19,846 nucleotides of DNA from Terfezia claveryi (Eukaryota > Ascomycota > Pezizomycetes > Pezizales > Pezizaceae): contig WHUX01000551.1 in NCBI GenBank assembly GCA_015179025.1, positions 1 through 19,846 of the forward strand, in the 5' to 3' direction. The notes under the pieces are model-generated. The model worked only from the letters and a program-made list of their open reading frames with translations, had not been told where the DNA came from and did not search any database. The translations under genes were made by a program, and so were the position numbers. Below, piece by piece: positions 1 through 9,940 of the stretch (the first letter of the stretch is position 1; each line of letters opens with the position of its first letter).

Positions 1-2
1 CT

Positions 3-381
3 CTACGCCTCCCCTCCTCCTCCTGCTCCTACCCGACTAGATGTACTTCCAGTCTCTGCGTTCTGCATCTGATTGAGATGTGTAGCCAACGATCTTGTCG
101 TCAGCGGTGCTGGTTGGCTATATCCCATCGGAAGTCCATTGCCACTTGTACTCCCCCCGGCCATACCAAATCCACTTCCAAATCCACCTGGGAATCCACT
201 ATGACTGCCACTACCGCCTCGGTTACTGAAATCGCTTTGATTGCTGAAGCCACTGCTGCCTTTGTACCCAAACCCCCGGCCGGTGGCCCTCTTTCTAGGT
301 TGACATTGGACGGTAACCGCCTAGGTACCCTCCGTAATTGTGGTTGGCTGTGCTATTTTGCGGTCGTGATTGGGGACCCAT
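3..381 (-). CDS. Gly/Ser-rich hypothetical protein, frame broken (provisional)
   Basis: I do not recognise this gene. On the minus strand an ATG at 379-381 opens a frame rich in Gly, Tyr and Asn (YGGYLGGYRPMST) that stops at a TAG near 296-298. A second frame picks up at once and runs to a TAG at 3-5; it reads GRGFGYKGSSGFSNQ, then a Gly/Ser/Phe-rich low-complexity stretch (GFPGGFGSGFGMAGG), then a more ordinary tail (LATHLNQMQ) ending in a Gly run. The similar composition on both sides of the break suggests one protein interrupted by one or two small indels near the G5 and T3 runs at about 272-285, or a missed intron. Together the parts give about 125 residues. Such Gly/Tyr/Phe-rich sequence is common in disordered tails of RNA-binding proteins, but no folded domain is visible. 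It is divergent to EAF6. It may instead be the last exon of a longer gene. Confidence 0.4.
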
Positions 382-1302
382 GCTTGTGTTTAATTTTTTG
401 TTCGTTTGCTTTGCTAGTATTATAGAAACAATGTCGCTTATGTCCCCTTTTTTTCCTTTGTTTTATGCCAACCTCCTATAGAGGTTTATATTTCTCTTTA
501 CTTTTTTGTCAAAGAAGACGGAACAAAGAACAGCGGCGCAAATGTAACGCAGACAGGCACAGGTAGGTAGGGCGGACACTTTTCAATGCTCGTAGTCCGC
601 AAAACTTCTGAGAAATGACGAGGAATGATATGGGTATCTCTCTTCGTAACAAAAACGGATGGATGGATGATTTGAAAGATGAATGGACAAGTAAACTTCA
701 AATTCAAGAAGAAAGGGGCGGCTGGGAAGACTAATTCGCTAGATAGACAGATAGATCGATAGACGAATTGACAGAACGAATGAGGCTACCCCGCCTACTG
801 CTCATCTGCGCTGCGGTGTGGCGGGCATTGAGTGGTTCGCTGACGCTGATGTTTCAGAACCTTTTCTTGCCGCCTACCTACCCCTACTCACCCAACATTC
901 ACTTCCACCCACAGTCTAGGTATGTACCCACAAGAACTCGAAAGTGCGGACTTTAGCTGCAGCAGGAGTGTAGTAGTTGCAGGTGACAGCAGTGAAGACC
1001 AGACAGCGAGCCAGGCGAACGGCGTCGGATGCGGGATAGCTGCTGTTCCTGCAGCGCATGTGGTCAGAGGTTGATGTGAAGTGTTCGCAATGACGCCAAG
1101 CCCAATCCATCCTTCCCCCCCTTGTCACGGCAAGAGCTGACCCAGCTCGTCACGTCACCCCTGCGCCCATCGCCATCGTGACAGGTTGCACCAACACAAA
1201 ATAGTAAACAGTAAACTAGCTACGCACGACCGCAAGCACCACAACCCCCTCACCCGCCCCCACCCTGGTGCCCGGTCAACCCTCGATACACTGGCAGTCA
1301 CG
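382..1302. other. Intergenic region between divergent genes
   Basis: About 920 bases lie between the start of the Gly-rich frame and the EAF6 start. I see no convincing reading frame. There is a GATA-rich micro-repeat at about 741-763 (AGATAGACAGATAGATCGAT), a short GGATGGATGGATG run at about 658-669 and a pyrimidine-rich stretch at 446-510. Promoters for both neighbours should lie here, but no TATA box or operator can be assigned. Confidence 0.5.
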
Positions 1303-1984
1303 ATGCCCGACACCTCGGCCGGTTCGGTAGCTGCGGCCGTCGCCGTGGCCGCCGCTGCTGCCGGCGGCCCATCTTTGCCTGGCAGCGCCAACCCTCTGCC
1401 ATCGGCGCGCCAGACACCAGGCGGGCCAGCACAGGCGACAAAGGGATGCCATATTACGAGAAGATACGAAAGGACCTGCGAGATATGCTTCAGCGCAAAA
1501 AGCTACTAGACAGGAATCTTGTGCGTCTTTTTCCAACCCTTCTCCGATGCCCCCCCCACCCGTCCATAGTACTAATCCTCCCCACTATCTTCACCAGGCC
1601 GTCCTAGAAGACCAAATCGCTAAATTTGAGGCGACTTACCTCGATGAAACCCCCAACGGCAACATCATCCGCGGTTTTGACAACTACATCAAAGGCACTG
1701 CTGCCCGTCGGCGCAATGCCATCGCGACGCCGACCGTGTCTTCTCCATGTCGTCCGCAACCTCCTTGAAAGCCGCCCAGCAAGAATCGGAGACCACCTCT
1801 TCTCAATCGCAATCCGCATCCGCATCCACCCCCTCCATAAATCAAACCGACCAAAAGCCTCCCCCTACTAAAGAAAAAGACAATCAAGCGCCGGAAAGGC
1901 GAAGACGGGTCCGAGAGCCCATCAGATGTCGAGACTCCCGGCCCAAAACGGGTCAGGATATCTTTCTCAAGGCAGCCAACCTGA
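1303..1984 (+). CDS. EAF6: EAF6, NuA4 histone acetyltransferase subunit (three frame breaks)
   Basis: Eaf6 is a small coiled-coil subunit of the NuA4 (and NuA3-type) histone acetyltransferase complexes in the nucleus. The family core is plain: MPYYEKIRKDLRDMLQRKK, then VLEDQIAKFEATYLDETPNG, then NIIRGFDNYIKG. An Ala/Gly/Pro-rich N-terminus opens at the ATG at 1303. An intron at 1521-1597 (GTGCGT...CAG) joins DRNL to AVLEDQ. The C-terminal part has the family's DADRVFS motif, a Ser/Gln-rich linker, and a basic tail (KRRKGED...PKRVRISFS) that may act as a nuclear signal, stopping at 1982-1984. The frame shifts three times: at the GGG of 1443-1445 before MPYYEK, at about 1724-1727 before DADRVFS, and at the A5 run 1874-1878 before the basic tail. 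Each joins regions that homologues carry in one protein. Sequencing indels are the likeliest cause. An alternative start is the ATG at 1446. Confidence 0.9.
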
Positions 1985-3853
1985 TCCCAACATCGTTCAA
2001 ACTGACATGCCTTGCATTACCGATTCGGCTTTTACACTATTATACTACATTCGCAATTCGTTCATTTTTATTCCCGGTCATTTCATACTTGGAGTTTGGT
2101 TCACCGGATTAGTAACTAATGCGGGCGAAATGCGGGGGGAGGAGGATGGAGCTCGGCATCAGGTGCTTTCAAGGATGCCATCCCGACAATACCATATGAC
2201 TGTTTATGATGATCTCATTGATGATTCTCTCTATACGCTCGGTTATGTTGGTTTCGAGATCTTTGTACTGTATATTCTATCAATATGTGGCGTTTTAATT
2301 GGATAGGGGCGAGGTGTAAGCCATGGCATTGCTGAGTATAGCAGCCACTGGCCTGGGGCATAGGCAGCAGGGTTGAATTAGTTTTATCTTTCAGATTTCC
2401 TATTCCATGGTCTACGAGAAGCCTGTGTCCGCCACATGATAGTCTGTGTTAGGAATTAATGTTTCTGATTAAATGTTTCTGGGGTTAGTGAGTGTATAGA
2501 ACAGATGGTTGAATGTGCATGATTACTTTTCAATATATGGTTATCTTACAGAAGACGCGTACGTCGGTAGCACTGCGTACTCTGCAAGTTTGTCAACATA
2601 CATGAATAGCCTCGTCTTTATACGTGGAAAATATGTCTTCCTCGAACTGCCGAACGCTTGAAAAATGAATGTTTTCGACTTAACACGCACCTCACTCCCT
2701 GCCCCTGTTAATCGCAAGGAAGGATTGAGTGACCCTAATTGGTGGCAAGATGTAAAGCATCTTCTGGGGGATAAACCAACGATTAGATTCACTCACCCGA
2801 AAACTTCCACACTAATTTAAGTCACGTACCAACCGCCGGGCCCGTACACGCTGTAATTCAGGTAGCCTTACATGTCAACAGGGGAGATTAGATACATTCC
2901 AAAGAATATATGGACAAAAATCGTACCTACATTGTCATGAAAAGATATATTTTGGCGCTCCAATATCGACCACTGTTTCCCCTACCAACGCACGCCATCT
3001 CCATACACCTGTGGTAGAGTGTTGATTCTCGGTCGTTTGTAACGTTCTTAAACCCCCTCCCCTTAGATACCATTTGTTCATGAAGTCCTGTTCGGTGAAA
3101 CCGCGGTAGAGCGGAGAATGGGCAGTTATTTCCTATTACATATCTGAGTGCTCCCAAGCAAAAATCGTTTGCAGTAACTGGCTAATGTCCCCTGCTCATT
3201 GCGTATCTATCCTAGCACCAGCCAGAAATCAACTTGCCGGCAATTAAAAGAGTAGGGGTTGGCCTGATCAGTAGGGAATGTGTAGGGCAAGGGTCAAACA
3301 AAAGGCAAAATGCATCCAGTGCTGCTTTCAGGGCCAGCAGAGAGTAAAATGTTAGGGCTGAGGGACTTCTGTCTGTGTACGGTTCCCGTTTTCCGAAGAA
3401 GTACTCTAGAATGCTAGCACCTCAAGGGCGGAAACAGGACCCGGTTCTTGGTAGTATAGTTCTACGAAGAGGGAATTGAGTCAGATGAAGACTGTCAAAA
3501 TATGCAGAGTAATAAAAAATAACTATTGTGCTGGGTATTTCCACCCGGAGCTGAACGAACTCGCCAATAATATATTGCCCAAAAAGACCTGAGGATACTG
3601 TTTTCGTTAGCTGATCAATCTCCGTATCCCGCGACAAAGCTCCAGGTTCATCTGTGCCTTTGCAGACTAGGAGACATAGTATCAATGGCCTGGGGAAGCA
3701 AGCCGAATTAGTAGCTGCGGTACCGAACGTGGACTATCTGCGGATCTAGCATTAATATTAGTTTAGCCGTAGCATCATGAAGCTAAACTTTCATGTAACG
3801 TCCTCTTTTTCCTCAGGCCGGGTTTGTGGCCTAACCTAGGAAGGATCTCATGC
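1985..3853. other. Gene-poor region
   Basis: About 1.87 kb between EAF6 and the transposon. The first few hundred bases should be the EAF6 3' UTR and terminator. A 126-codon open frame at 1926-2306 overlaps the EAF6 tail out of frame and reads as hydrophobic, unlike any family I know, so I treat it as chance. No tRNA, long repeat or protein remnant was recognised. Confidence 0.5.
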
Positions 3854-3883
3854 TACCGTATTATCTCGAGAAACTCGCTAGCG
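3854..3883 (+). repeat. Left terminal inverted repeat of the Fot1-like element
   Basis: TA followed by 28 bases identical to the outermost 28 bases at the right end (5778-5805, inverted) and to the inner copy at 5568-5595 (direct). Past GCTAGCG the left copy continues CGAAAATAGG, whereas the other two continue TAATTTCAATG. The left end therefore shares only the outer part of the longer repeat. Confidence 0.88.
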
Positions 3884-3995
3884 CGAAAATAGGTGTCAGA
3901 ATAACCGAGCACGGCAATGCACATTCTACTTCTACATTATGCAGTGAACCTATACTGCAGTATCAAAATGATGAAAGAGCGTGATACCTATCTAT

Positions 3996-5554
3996 CTAGG
4001 GAGGAGCTGTAAAGGAGCTAATACTATGTACATAATCTTCAATGACCCAGGTGTATTCAAATGCATCAGAATCATCCCCGCCAGCTGGAATGGAGCGGTA
4101 GAAAGTTTCCAGCTCAATATCCAATGCTGGATTAGTAGGCGCTGGACTAGAGAAATCTCCATCACCAATAACAAAATCTGAAGCTGGAATGCCCTTGATC
4201 TGGAGCTGGTGATCTTGGCTTCCATCGATTGGCAGAGTAATTCCGACATCCCGGAATGACTTGCAAATCATATCCTTCTTGTCCTTGCAAAATTGGGCCC
4301 ACGCATCTCCAACAACATGCTTTGTCATAATCCGCTTGTCACTTAACGCCCATCCCTTGGTAATTAAGGAAGGTTGTTTTTTTTCTTTTTTTCAACATAC
4401 TGATCGGTAAAATCACGTAAATATTCCTTAAATGGTTTATTTACAGCCGTGTCAAGTGGTTGAATTAGACCGGTACAACCACCTGGAATAAGAGAAGGCA
4501 TAATTTTTGCCTCTCTCAGACGTGCTAGAACATCATCGGTCGTGTGGAAGGCAGCCGCATCTAACACAAGCAGACTTGAGGTAAATTCGGATTTGGTGGG
4601 ATTAAGTGCTGGAATAAGCTCTTTCTTAATGAACCGTAGAAAGAGCTTTTCGTTATTATAAGCTGTTTGATTAAATTCCACTGTAACACCACCATGATAT
4701 CGATTGCCCTCTCGATCTTTGATTTTAGCATCGGGACCACTTGATCCATGGAAAATAAGCTTAGGGTTAATGCGAGATACCCCATCAGCAAATAAGTATA
4801 GGATAAGTGTTGCTTGTCGTTTATCCCAACCACTTTGCTGAGTCTTAACAGAGATGGATTTATTTCCAACAAAATCAAAGGTTCGTCCATCTAAGTATTC
4901 GAATGGGATTGGTGTTTCATCTAGGTTGAGGATATTGCTTAGAGAGTAGCGTCCTATATCGGTAACAATCTGATCCCGTTCAAGAGAGTTACGAGGCTGA
5001 GAGTTTCGGCGGTTGAATCGAAGCCACTCTTGAATAAGTTTATGATATTCTTCTGGGACTTTGGATGCTTTCCGAGTTATAGATCGAGAGCTAATACTCC
5101 ATCTTCGTTGGAAGTTGGTAAACCAAGCATGTGAAAACACAAAGATTCTAGGTGCATTAGGATATAATTCTGAGAACAGTTGCTTGGCCTGTCTTCGAAA
5201 CCAGCCTCGTCGTACCGGTCTACCAGCTTCACGCTCTTTAACAAAACGCTCAAATAGAGCAATCTCTAACTGTAGCCACAGACACAACCATGATGCATTT
5301 GGTTGACGTCGAGAGCCAATTTTCTGACCCACAATCTGTACTCGATTTTTCCACCACTGGGCAATTGTCCTTTGGGGAATCTTAAACCATTGACTAGCTT
5401 CAGTTTGTGTAGGACAACGATATTCATCCTGATCATTATCCTTTGGAAGTCGATGATGTATTAGAAACATTAAGACTTCTATCTTTTTCTCTCTTGAGTA
5501 GCTGCGTTGTACTCTTCGAATAGGCCCTCGAACCTTGTATACTCGGCTTTCCAA
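3996..5554 (-). CDS. DDE transposase, pogo/Fot1 family (frameshifted, start unclear)
   Basis: This enzyme cuts and pastes the surrounding element. The first 396 codons hold an N-terminal helix-turn-helix (about residues 20-75, CPTQTEASQWFKIPQRTIAQ), a CENP-B-type DNA-binding domain (about 85-170, FSHAWFTNFQRRW) and the DDE_1 catalytic domain (about 205-380). The likely catalytic residues are D212 in NLDETP, D332 in LVLDAAAFHTTDD and D368 in IQPLDTAVNKPF, a DD35D spacing typical of pogo relatives. The frame ends early at NNLP after an A-rich stretch (T8 at 4377-4384 on the plus strand). One base of slippage there restores a continuous C-terminus (KGWALSDKRIMTKHVVG onward) to the stop at 3996, giving about 520 residues, close to Fot1. 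The frame at 5554 begins at TTG. An ATG at 5556-5558 is out of frame, and the next upstream stop lies inside the adjacent repeat. The copy is probably inactive unless these breaks are sequencing errors. Confidence 0.88.
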
Positions 5555-5565
5555 GCATTTAGGCT

Positions 5566-5807
5566 TACCGTATTATCTCGAGAAACTCGCTAGCGTAATT
5601 TCAATGTGAGCTGCATACTCGGTAGTGCGCTACGATATATTTATATGGCAAATCCTCGTGGCTGCTGTATGCTTGACAAATCTAAACCTGTTGGAGAGGC
5701 AGATCGCACCCTTCTGGTGAAGTTCCTCAGTTAAGCTCAACAGAAACACTCTTGCTATGCAGCTCACATTGAAATTACGCTAGCGAGTTTCTCGAGATAA
5801 TACGGTA
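5566..5807. mobile_element. MITE-like unit with perfect 52-bp inverted repeats
   Basis: A 238-bp core (5568-5805) sits between TA dinucleotides. Its two ends, 5566-5617 and 5756-5807, are perfect inverted copies over 52 bases including TA. The outer 28 bases equal the left end of the Fot1-like element, and the inner part adds TAATTTCAATGTGAGCTGCA. The roughly 138-bp middle has no coding capacity. Size, TA flanks and non-coding content fit a MITE mobilised by the neighbouring pogo-type transposase. Perfect identity of the arms suggests recent origin or recent copying. It directly abuts the transposase 5' end. Confidence 0.85.
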
Positions 5808-8121
5808 TTATTCAGGTTTTTTTTTTGCAAGTGTAGCCTTTGTGTAAACGTCTTCTGTTCTGGTTATGTTTCCTTGATGTTTGGATACTGCAAGACGAAG
5901 AAGGTAGAAGTAGCAACACAAGAAATAAGGCAAATCGTGCCAACCAGATTAAGGCAAATCTCTAGATTCCTCGTCACGTGCCCAGACCCTCAGCGAAATG
6001 GACTCGAGACTACTCAATCGGGAAACTCCAAGGTACTAGATTGGGGAGTTTGCCGCCTTAGCAGTCTTAGTCTAGTTAAGCCAACGAGAAACCCAAGACA
6101 GGAAAAACAACGCCAGAGTTTAAGGTGCCGTCGCGGTTCGGGAATATTAATTTGTTCCATAGTCGTTCGGTTCCTTCCGCAAGCCGTACCTAGTCTGGCT
6201 ATGCAAACCCTACCTACCTCCCAGCATAACTGCAATAACGACGTCCCTAGATGCTTTGTGAATATACACTGCTGTAAAAAAAAAATATGGGCGTACAATG
6301 TGTATGTTCTCAGCATGCAAAGCGCCCCCTCAGCTCATATCGGCCGAACCAACTCCAGCCTTAGAGGTACAGTACCCACCCTTCACTGCACAGCACATCG
6401 ACTGAGGTTGTTTTTACAACTCGCGATTGCCACCTCGCGAACTTGCGTTTTTATGCGAACATGTACGAAGATCGATCATAATCAGATGATTCTAGATACC
6501 ATGCCATGTGGCAGGCAGGGTGCGGCTATATCTGAAGTGCTGTGCAATGGACCGGTGCCTGGGCACCCAAGGTATCCTCTTGCTTTGCAACACTGGCTCG
6601 GCCACATTGCAATTGGAAATATTATAATTCTCGGGGGAGCCTTGCAGGTCATGCAGTCATCATAAACCGTACAAAATTAATATAGGTTTTTGACACGAGT
6701 TGTTTTTGACACGGCGATTTGTTGGGAAGTGGCGACAGAGGACAAGAACCGAGTATCAATCACCTCTCTTTGCCTTTTTCTATGATCCTCTGTCACTTCA
6801 GACGTGCTCACAACCGAATGCCAACAATCACCGCTGTCGTTAATATCTGTAAGACCACGAAGGTCCCCTCATGGCGATATGTCCATGACACCAAATACCT
6901 TCTATCATTCTGGTTGCGACGCGGCCATATTAAAATATCGGATTTGACCATTTGTGCCTTTGATCTAATTGAAGCTATAATCACACTGAATCACTTAATT
7001 TATTTACATCTGGATAGTCAAGTTACCTCATGTACTTACTCAGCTGTGGATTGCTCCTCCCCAGTACTTTGCGCTGCGCTGCACGCTGTCTGAGAGTCAT
7101 TCTTCATGCGGAGGGCCGGACCGAGGCTGAAGCTTTTGTCTAGATATTTTATACGCATTCATTAATACCCAACGCCGCTTTAAACCAGTTTTGCCACTCT
7201 TGGCAAAGGTTATGTTCGGGGGGAAGTAGAAGGCTTGGCAGACAACACTAGACAACACATGATCTCACGAACTCTACAATAATATTAACCTGGGTACGAG
7301 GCTACTTTTACGGTACCGTCAGCTTGCGCAGATTGGATACAACCACCGAGCTTTACATCTTGGTAATCATCGTGCCTTTGAGCTGCCAGCTGCCGGCTGC
7401 CCTCATGCCCAGCGTCACCTAGTCTACCCACTCTGGCATACTCCGCTCGCCACGACATACCGTAAAACCTGCGCTCAGTGAGACAATATGCTTGTGAACT
7501 ATTGGTCAGCAGTATGCGAGATCGGGTCTCGGGCTTTCCTACTTCACCAGAAGGCTTGTGGAAGGGAAAAAGTACCAAGGGTCTCATGAATGTGCGTCTG
7601 CCCCCACAGCGGTGTACCTGCATGAAGAATGATTTCATCTGTTTCGACTTGCGCACGGCACGTAGGTGTCGGATAGGTCCGAATGAATACTGAATATGAG
7701 GACGATACTCCAATAATACTGGCACCCAATTCACTGCCATAAAGTATATTTTGATGTTCTAATAGCATCATTAAATTCATACGCGGTATCCATTCAGCGT
7801 CTGTGCGCAATGTGAAAAGGTAATGTTACAGTTTGACCCCAAAACGAATAAAAACAAATAACCACATGCTCCGATAAAAGAAAATAGGCAAAGGGATGGA
7901 ACACCGCGCTCGACATCCAGAAACAAAACATTAACGAATGTGCATAAAATCCCGCTGTGATGTGATCTTGAACAGGTAGTGCTGTATAACAAGGCCGCTG
8001 CCCCTCGCTATAGGGCGCCTTATTTTATCATCAACCACAGGTGTTGTAAGGGATTCATTACTACCAACAAGGGTATACTGGATTTGAAATGAAAATCGTA
8101 AAATTGCCACTACACCTAAGC
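5808..8121. other. Gene-poor region
   Basis: About 2.3 kb between the transposon and the receptor gene. The longest open frame (5874-6665 plus, 263 codons) is rich in Cys, Arg, His and Thr, shows no domain, coiled coil or membrane pattern, and I regard it as chance. A frame at 6719-7093 is equally featureless. Small direct repeats are visible: TTTTTGACACG twice at about 6685-6712 and GACAACAC twice at 7241-7258. One copy of a dispersed 45-bp repeat lies at 7265-7310. A possible weak GTCTGGTT-type terminus (CCAACCAGATTA) is at 5940-5951. Confidence 0.45.
7265..7310. repeat. Dispersed direct repeat, copy 1
   Basis: This segment (TCACGAACTCTACAATA, then TATTAACCTGG, then GTACGAGGCTACTTT) recurs in the same orientation at 11922-11966 with one substitution and a few one- to three-base gaps. 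The similarity falls away on both sides. It could be a remnant of an LTR or a transposon end. The source element is not identifiable here. Confidence 0.7.
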
Positions 8122-9940
8122 TTATGGTTTGCGATAGGATGCTGGTGGCGGCTTTGGCGAAAGAGTTTGATGGAAGTCCTTCTCTCCTTCCGGTACCGGC
8201 CCCCCTTTATCTGTGAGAAGCGAAAACTGCAGGTTGCCATTGGGGCTATTTATGTCTGTCCCCGGAGAGTCCAGAGTTGAGGAAAGCATAGAGCTTCTCA
8301 ATGTGTAAGACTTTGGCAATGAAGACTGATTGGTAGTTGGAGTTATCCGTAGCATGCCAGGTGAAGATGATAATGTCTCGCTGGTGAAACTGATTGTTGT
8401 CTCTTTACATCCTAACATTTCATAGCTTGGGTCTGGTTCCGAAAGTCGTCGGGCGTTGAAGCTGACAAACTCGTCGTTAGACTTTTTCTTGTTGAAGAGA
8501 TCTTTAATCAGATGCCACCACCCCACCAACATTGACCATCGACCTATTAATAGTGCTGCCCAGATTCCATTAAACTACTCCTAATTAGCATCTCAGCCAA
8601 TCCAGGACAGAGCGGAAAACCTACCGAGAGCAAGTAAATAACTGCAACTGCAGTGGCCTCCGGAACGACCATCTTAGACGCAACATCCAAGCACATGTTT
8701 TTGTCGCCGTTATTCTTCAATATGCATTGCAGCCAGTTGAGAGCCTTGAGGGTGTTTTCGGGGGTTGATTGGGTAGTGTCTTCGAATTTGAGAAAGACAG
8801 TTGCAAAGAATATAACATCAGTGATAATAACGATGACGACCATAATGCCCCTCCATTGTAAAGCAATAACCCTTTGAATACGGCGGAAGGCTTGACGAGG
8901 CGTAACTGTCCTAACGCTGTTTGCATACGGAAGTGGGGTGTCGGTAGTTGTATTTCCCTGAGTACTGCCATCTAATAAACTTGTGATGTACACTTTTACG
9001 CAGTAGAAAAACCTGAATACGATTAGTATGCCCATCCCATAAATTTCAAAGACTCGTACTTACGTTATTACTTGTGTGATAACCGATGCTGCAGCAGTGG
9101 CGAGAAGAGGGCCCCAGAATGTCTTCAAGCTGTCTTTGCTGTTTATATGACAGGAATCACCGAAACGAAACGAGACTCCTGTTATCCCTAACGCAATGGC
9201 AAGAAAAATCAAAGGTACACTCCATCCGATCGCTTGGGCTGCAAGGAAGAATCTTCGCCCTGGCACCACTTGCCAGCAGATTTGTAGGTGCAGTGACAAT
9301 GATCGGAGAAGAATCCAACAAGCAACACACCATCCGCCTCCCAATACAAGTGCACCAGACAAGGCACAGTTGGAACTCGAGTACATGTCGTGAGGTGTAA
9401 TAGGATCATAACATTGTGTACTCTTAGTTCCCATCGGTATCACAAAAGACATCTAAAAGAGTGATGAGTTCATGAGCTGCAGATTTCCTGTTGCATCCTT
9501 ACACACCTGTAGAATAAGTATAGCTGTAACTAGGCAGACGCTCAAGTAATGCCTATTCGTGTACTCTACAGAGAGCAACGCAAAGCTCAAGAGTAAAAAC
9601 ACACAGCAGACTACTCCAACCAGGTTCAGATATGTCGAACCAGTAATCAATGGCATGAAGTCTAAGCGATAGGTAATCAGTAAACTTGAACCTGATTGAG
9701 GCAAAAGCCTATGGGACTGTCTTACTGTCTGGATAGACCCATTGCTGTCTAGGACATGGAAGACAGCATTTTGGGAAGCCGTCGACAGGAATGGTGGCAC
9801 AGACCCTGCCATTGATATCTTATTGTAAAATATGTTAGAAAGTTTGCTCTTCTATGAATTGCATCAAAATTCTTTTCCTACGTACCTCCATCTCGTTCAG
9901 GGTAGTCCACCAGCGGTAGGAATGGTAATGGGCACGACAT
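8122..9940 (-). CDS. Seven-transmembrane Frizzled/Smoothened-like (family 2-like) receptor
   Basis: Six exons join without any frame break: 9886-9940, 9726-9818, 9507-9661, 9064-9452, 8625-9012 and 8122-8574, giving 510 residues. The introns have GTACGT, GTAAGA, GTGTGT, GTAAGT and GTAGGT donors, and good branch sites such as TACTGAT and CTAATC. The start at 9938-9940 has a purine-poor but acceptable context (ATCACCATGTC). A short extracellular N-terminus is Cys-rich (CCLPCPRQQWVYPDN, residues 36-50), without a clear signal peptide. Helices lie at about 59-80, 88-107, 130-158, 169-194, 213-238, 287-306 and 340-370. Signature segments are RSLSLHLQICW, PGRRFF, GWSVP, GVSFRFGDSCHIN and FFYCVKVYI, which match the fungal Frizzled/Smoothened-like membrane receptors as I know them. 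The third inner loop (246-286) is Thr/Pro-rich, and a Ser/Pro-rich cytoplasmic tail of about 135 residues ends SYRKP. The ligand is unknown. Plasma-membrane location is inferred from the topology. Confidence 0.88.

Larger units (their letters stand above)
3854..5807 (-). mobile_element. Fot1/pogo-type Tc1-mariner DNA transposon
   Basis: The element is bounded by TA at 3854-3855 and TA at 5806-5807, the target duplication expected of Tc1/mariner/pogo elements. The ends are inverted repeats starting CCGTATTATCTCGAGAAACT and matching for 28 bases (3856-3883 against 5778-5805). The core is 1,950 bp, close to the roughly 1.9 kb usual for Fot1-like elements, and it carries one minus-strand DDE transposase. 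The inverted repeat contains the palindromes CTCGAG and CGCTAGCG. A third copy of the terminal sequence sits at 5566 in the same orientation as the left end, so the right 242 bp form a smaller complete TIR-to-TIR unit (separate entry). Either this is one element with a duplicated subterminal end, or a MITE has joined a transposon that lost its own right end. Confidence 0.85.

Noticed and set aside
1926..2306. 126-codon open frame overlapping the end of EAF6
   Set aside because: Its first part is an out-of-frame reading of the EAF6 basic tail, and the rest is a featureless hydrophobic string in the expected 3' UTR.
5874..6665. 263-codon open frame on the plus strand
   Set aside because: It has no domain, no signal or helix pattern, a Cys/Arg/His/Thr-heavy composition and no splice-supported extension. 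Length alone is weak evidence in a stretch of this size.
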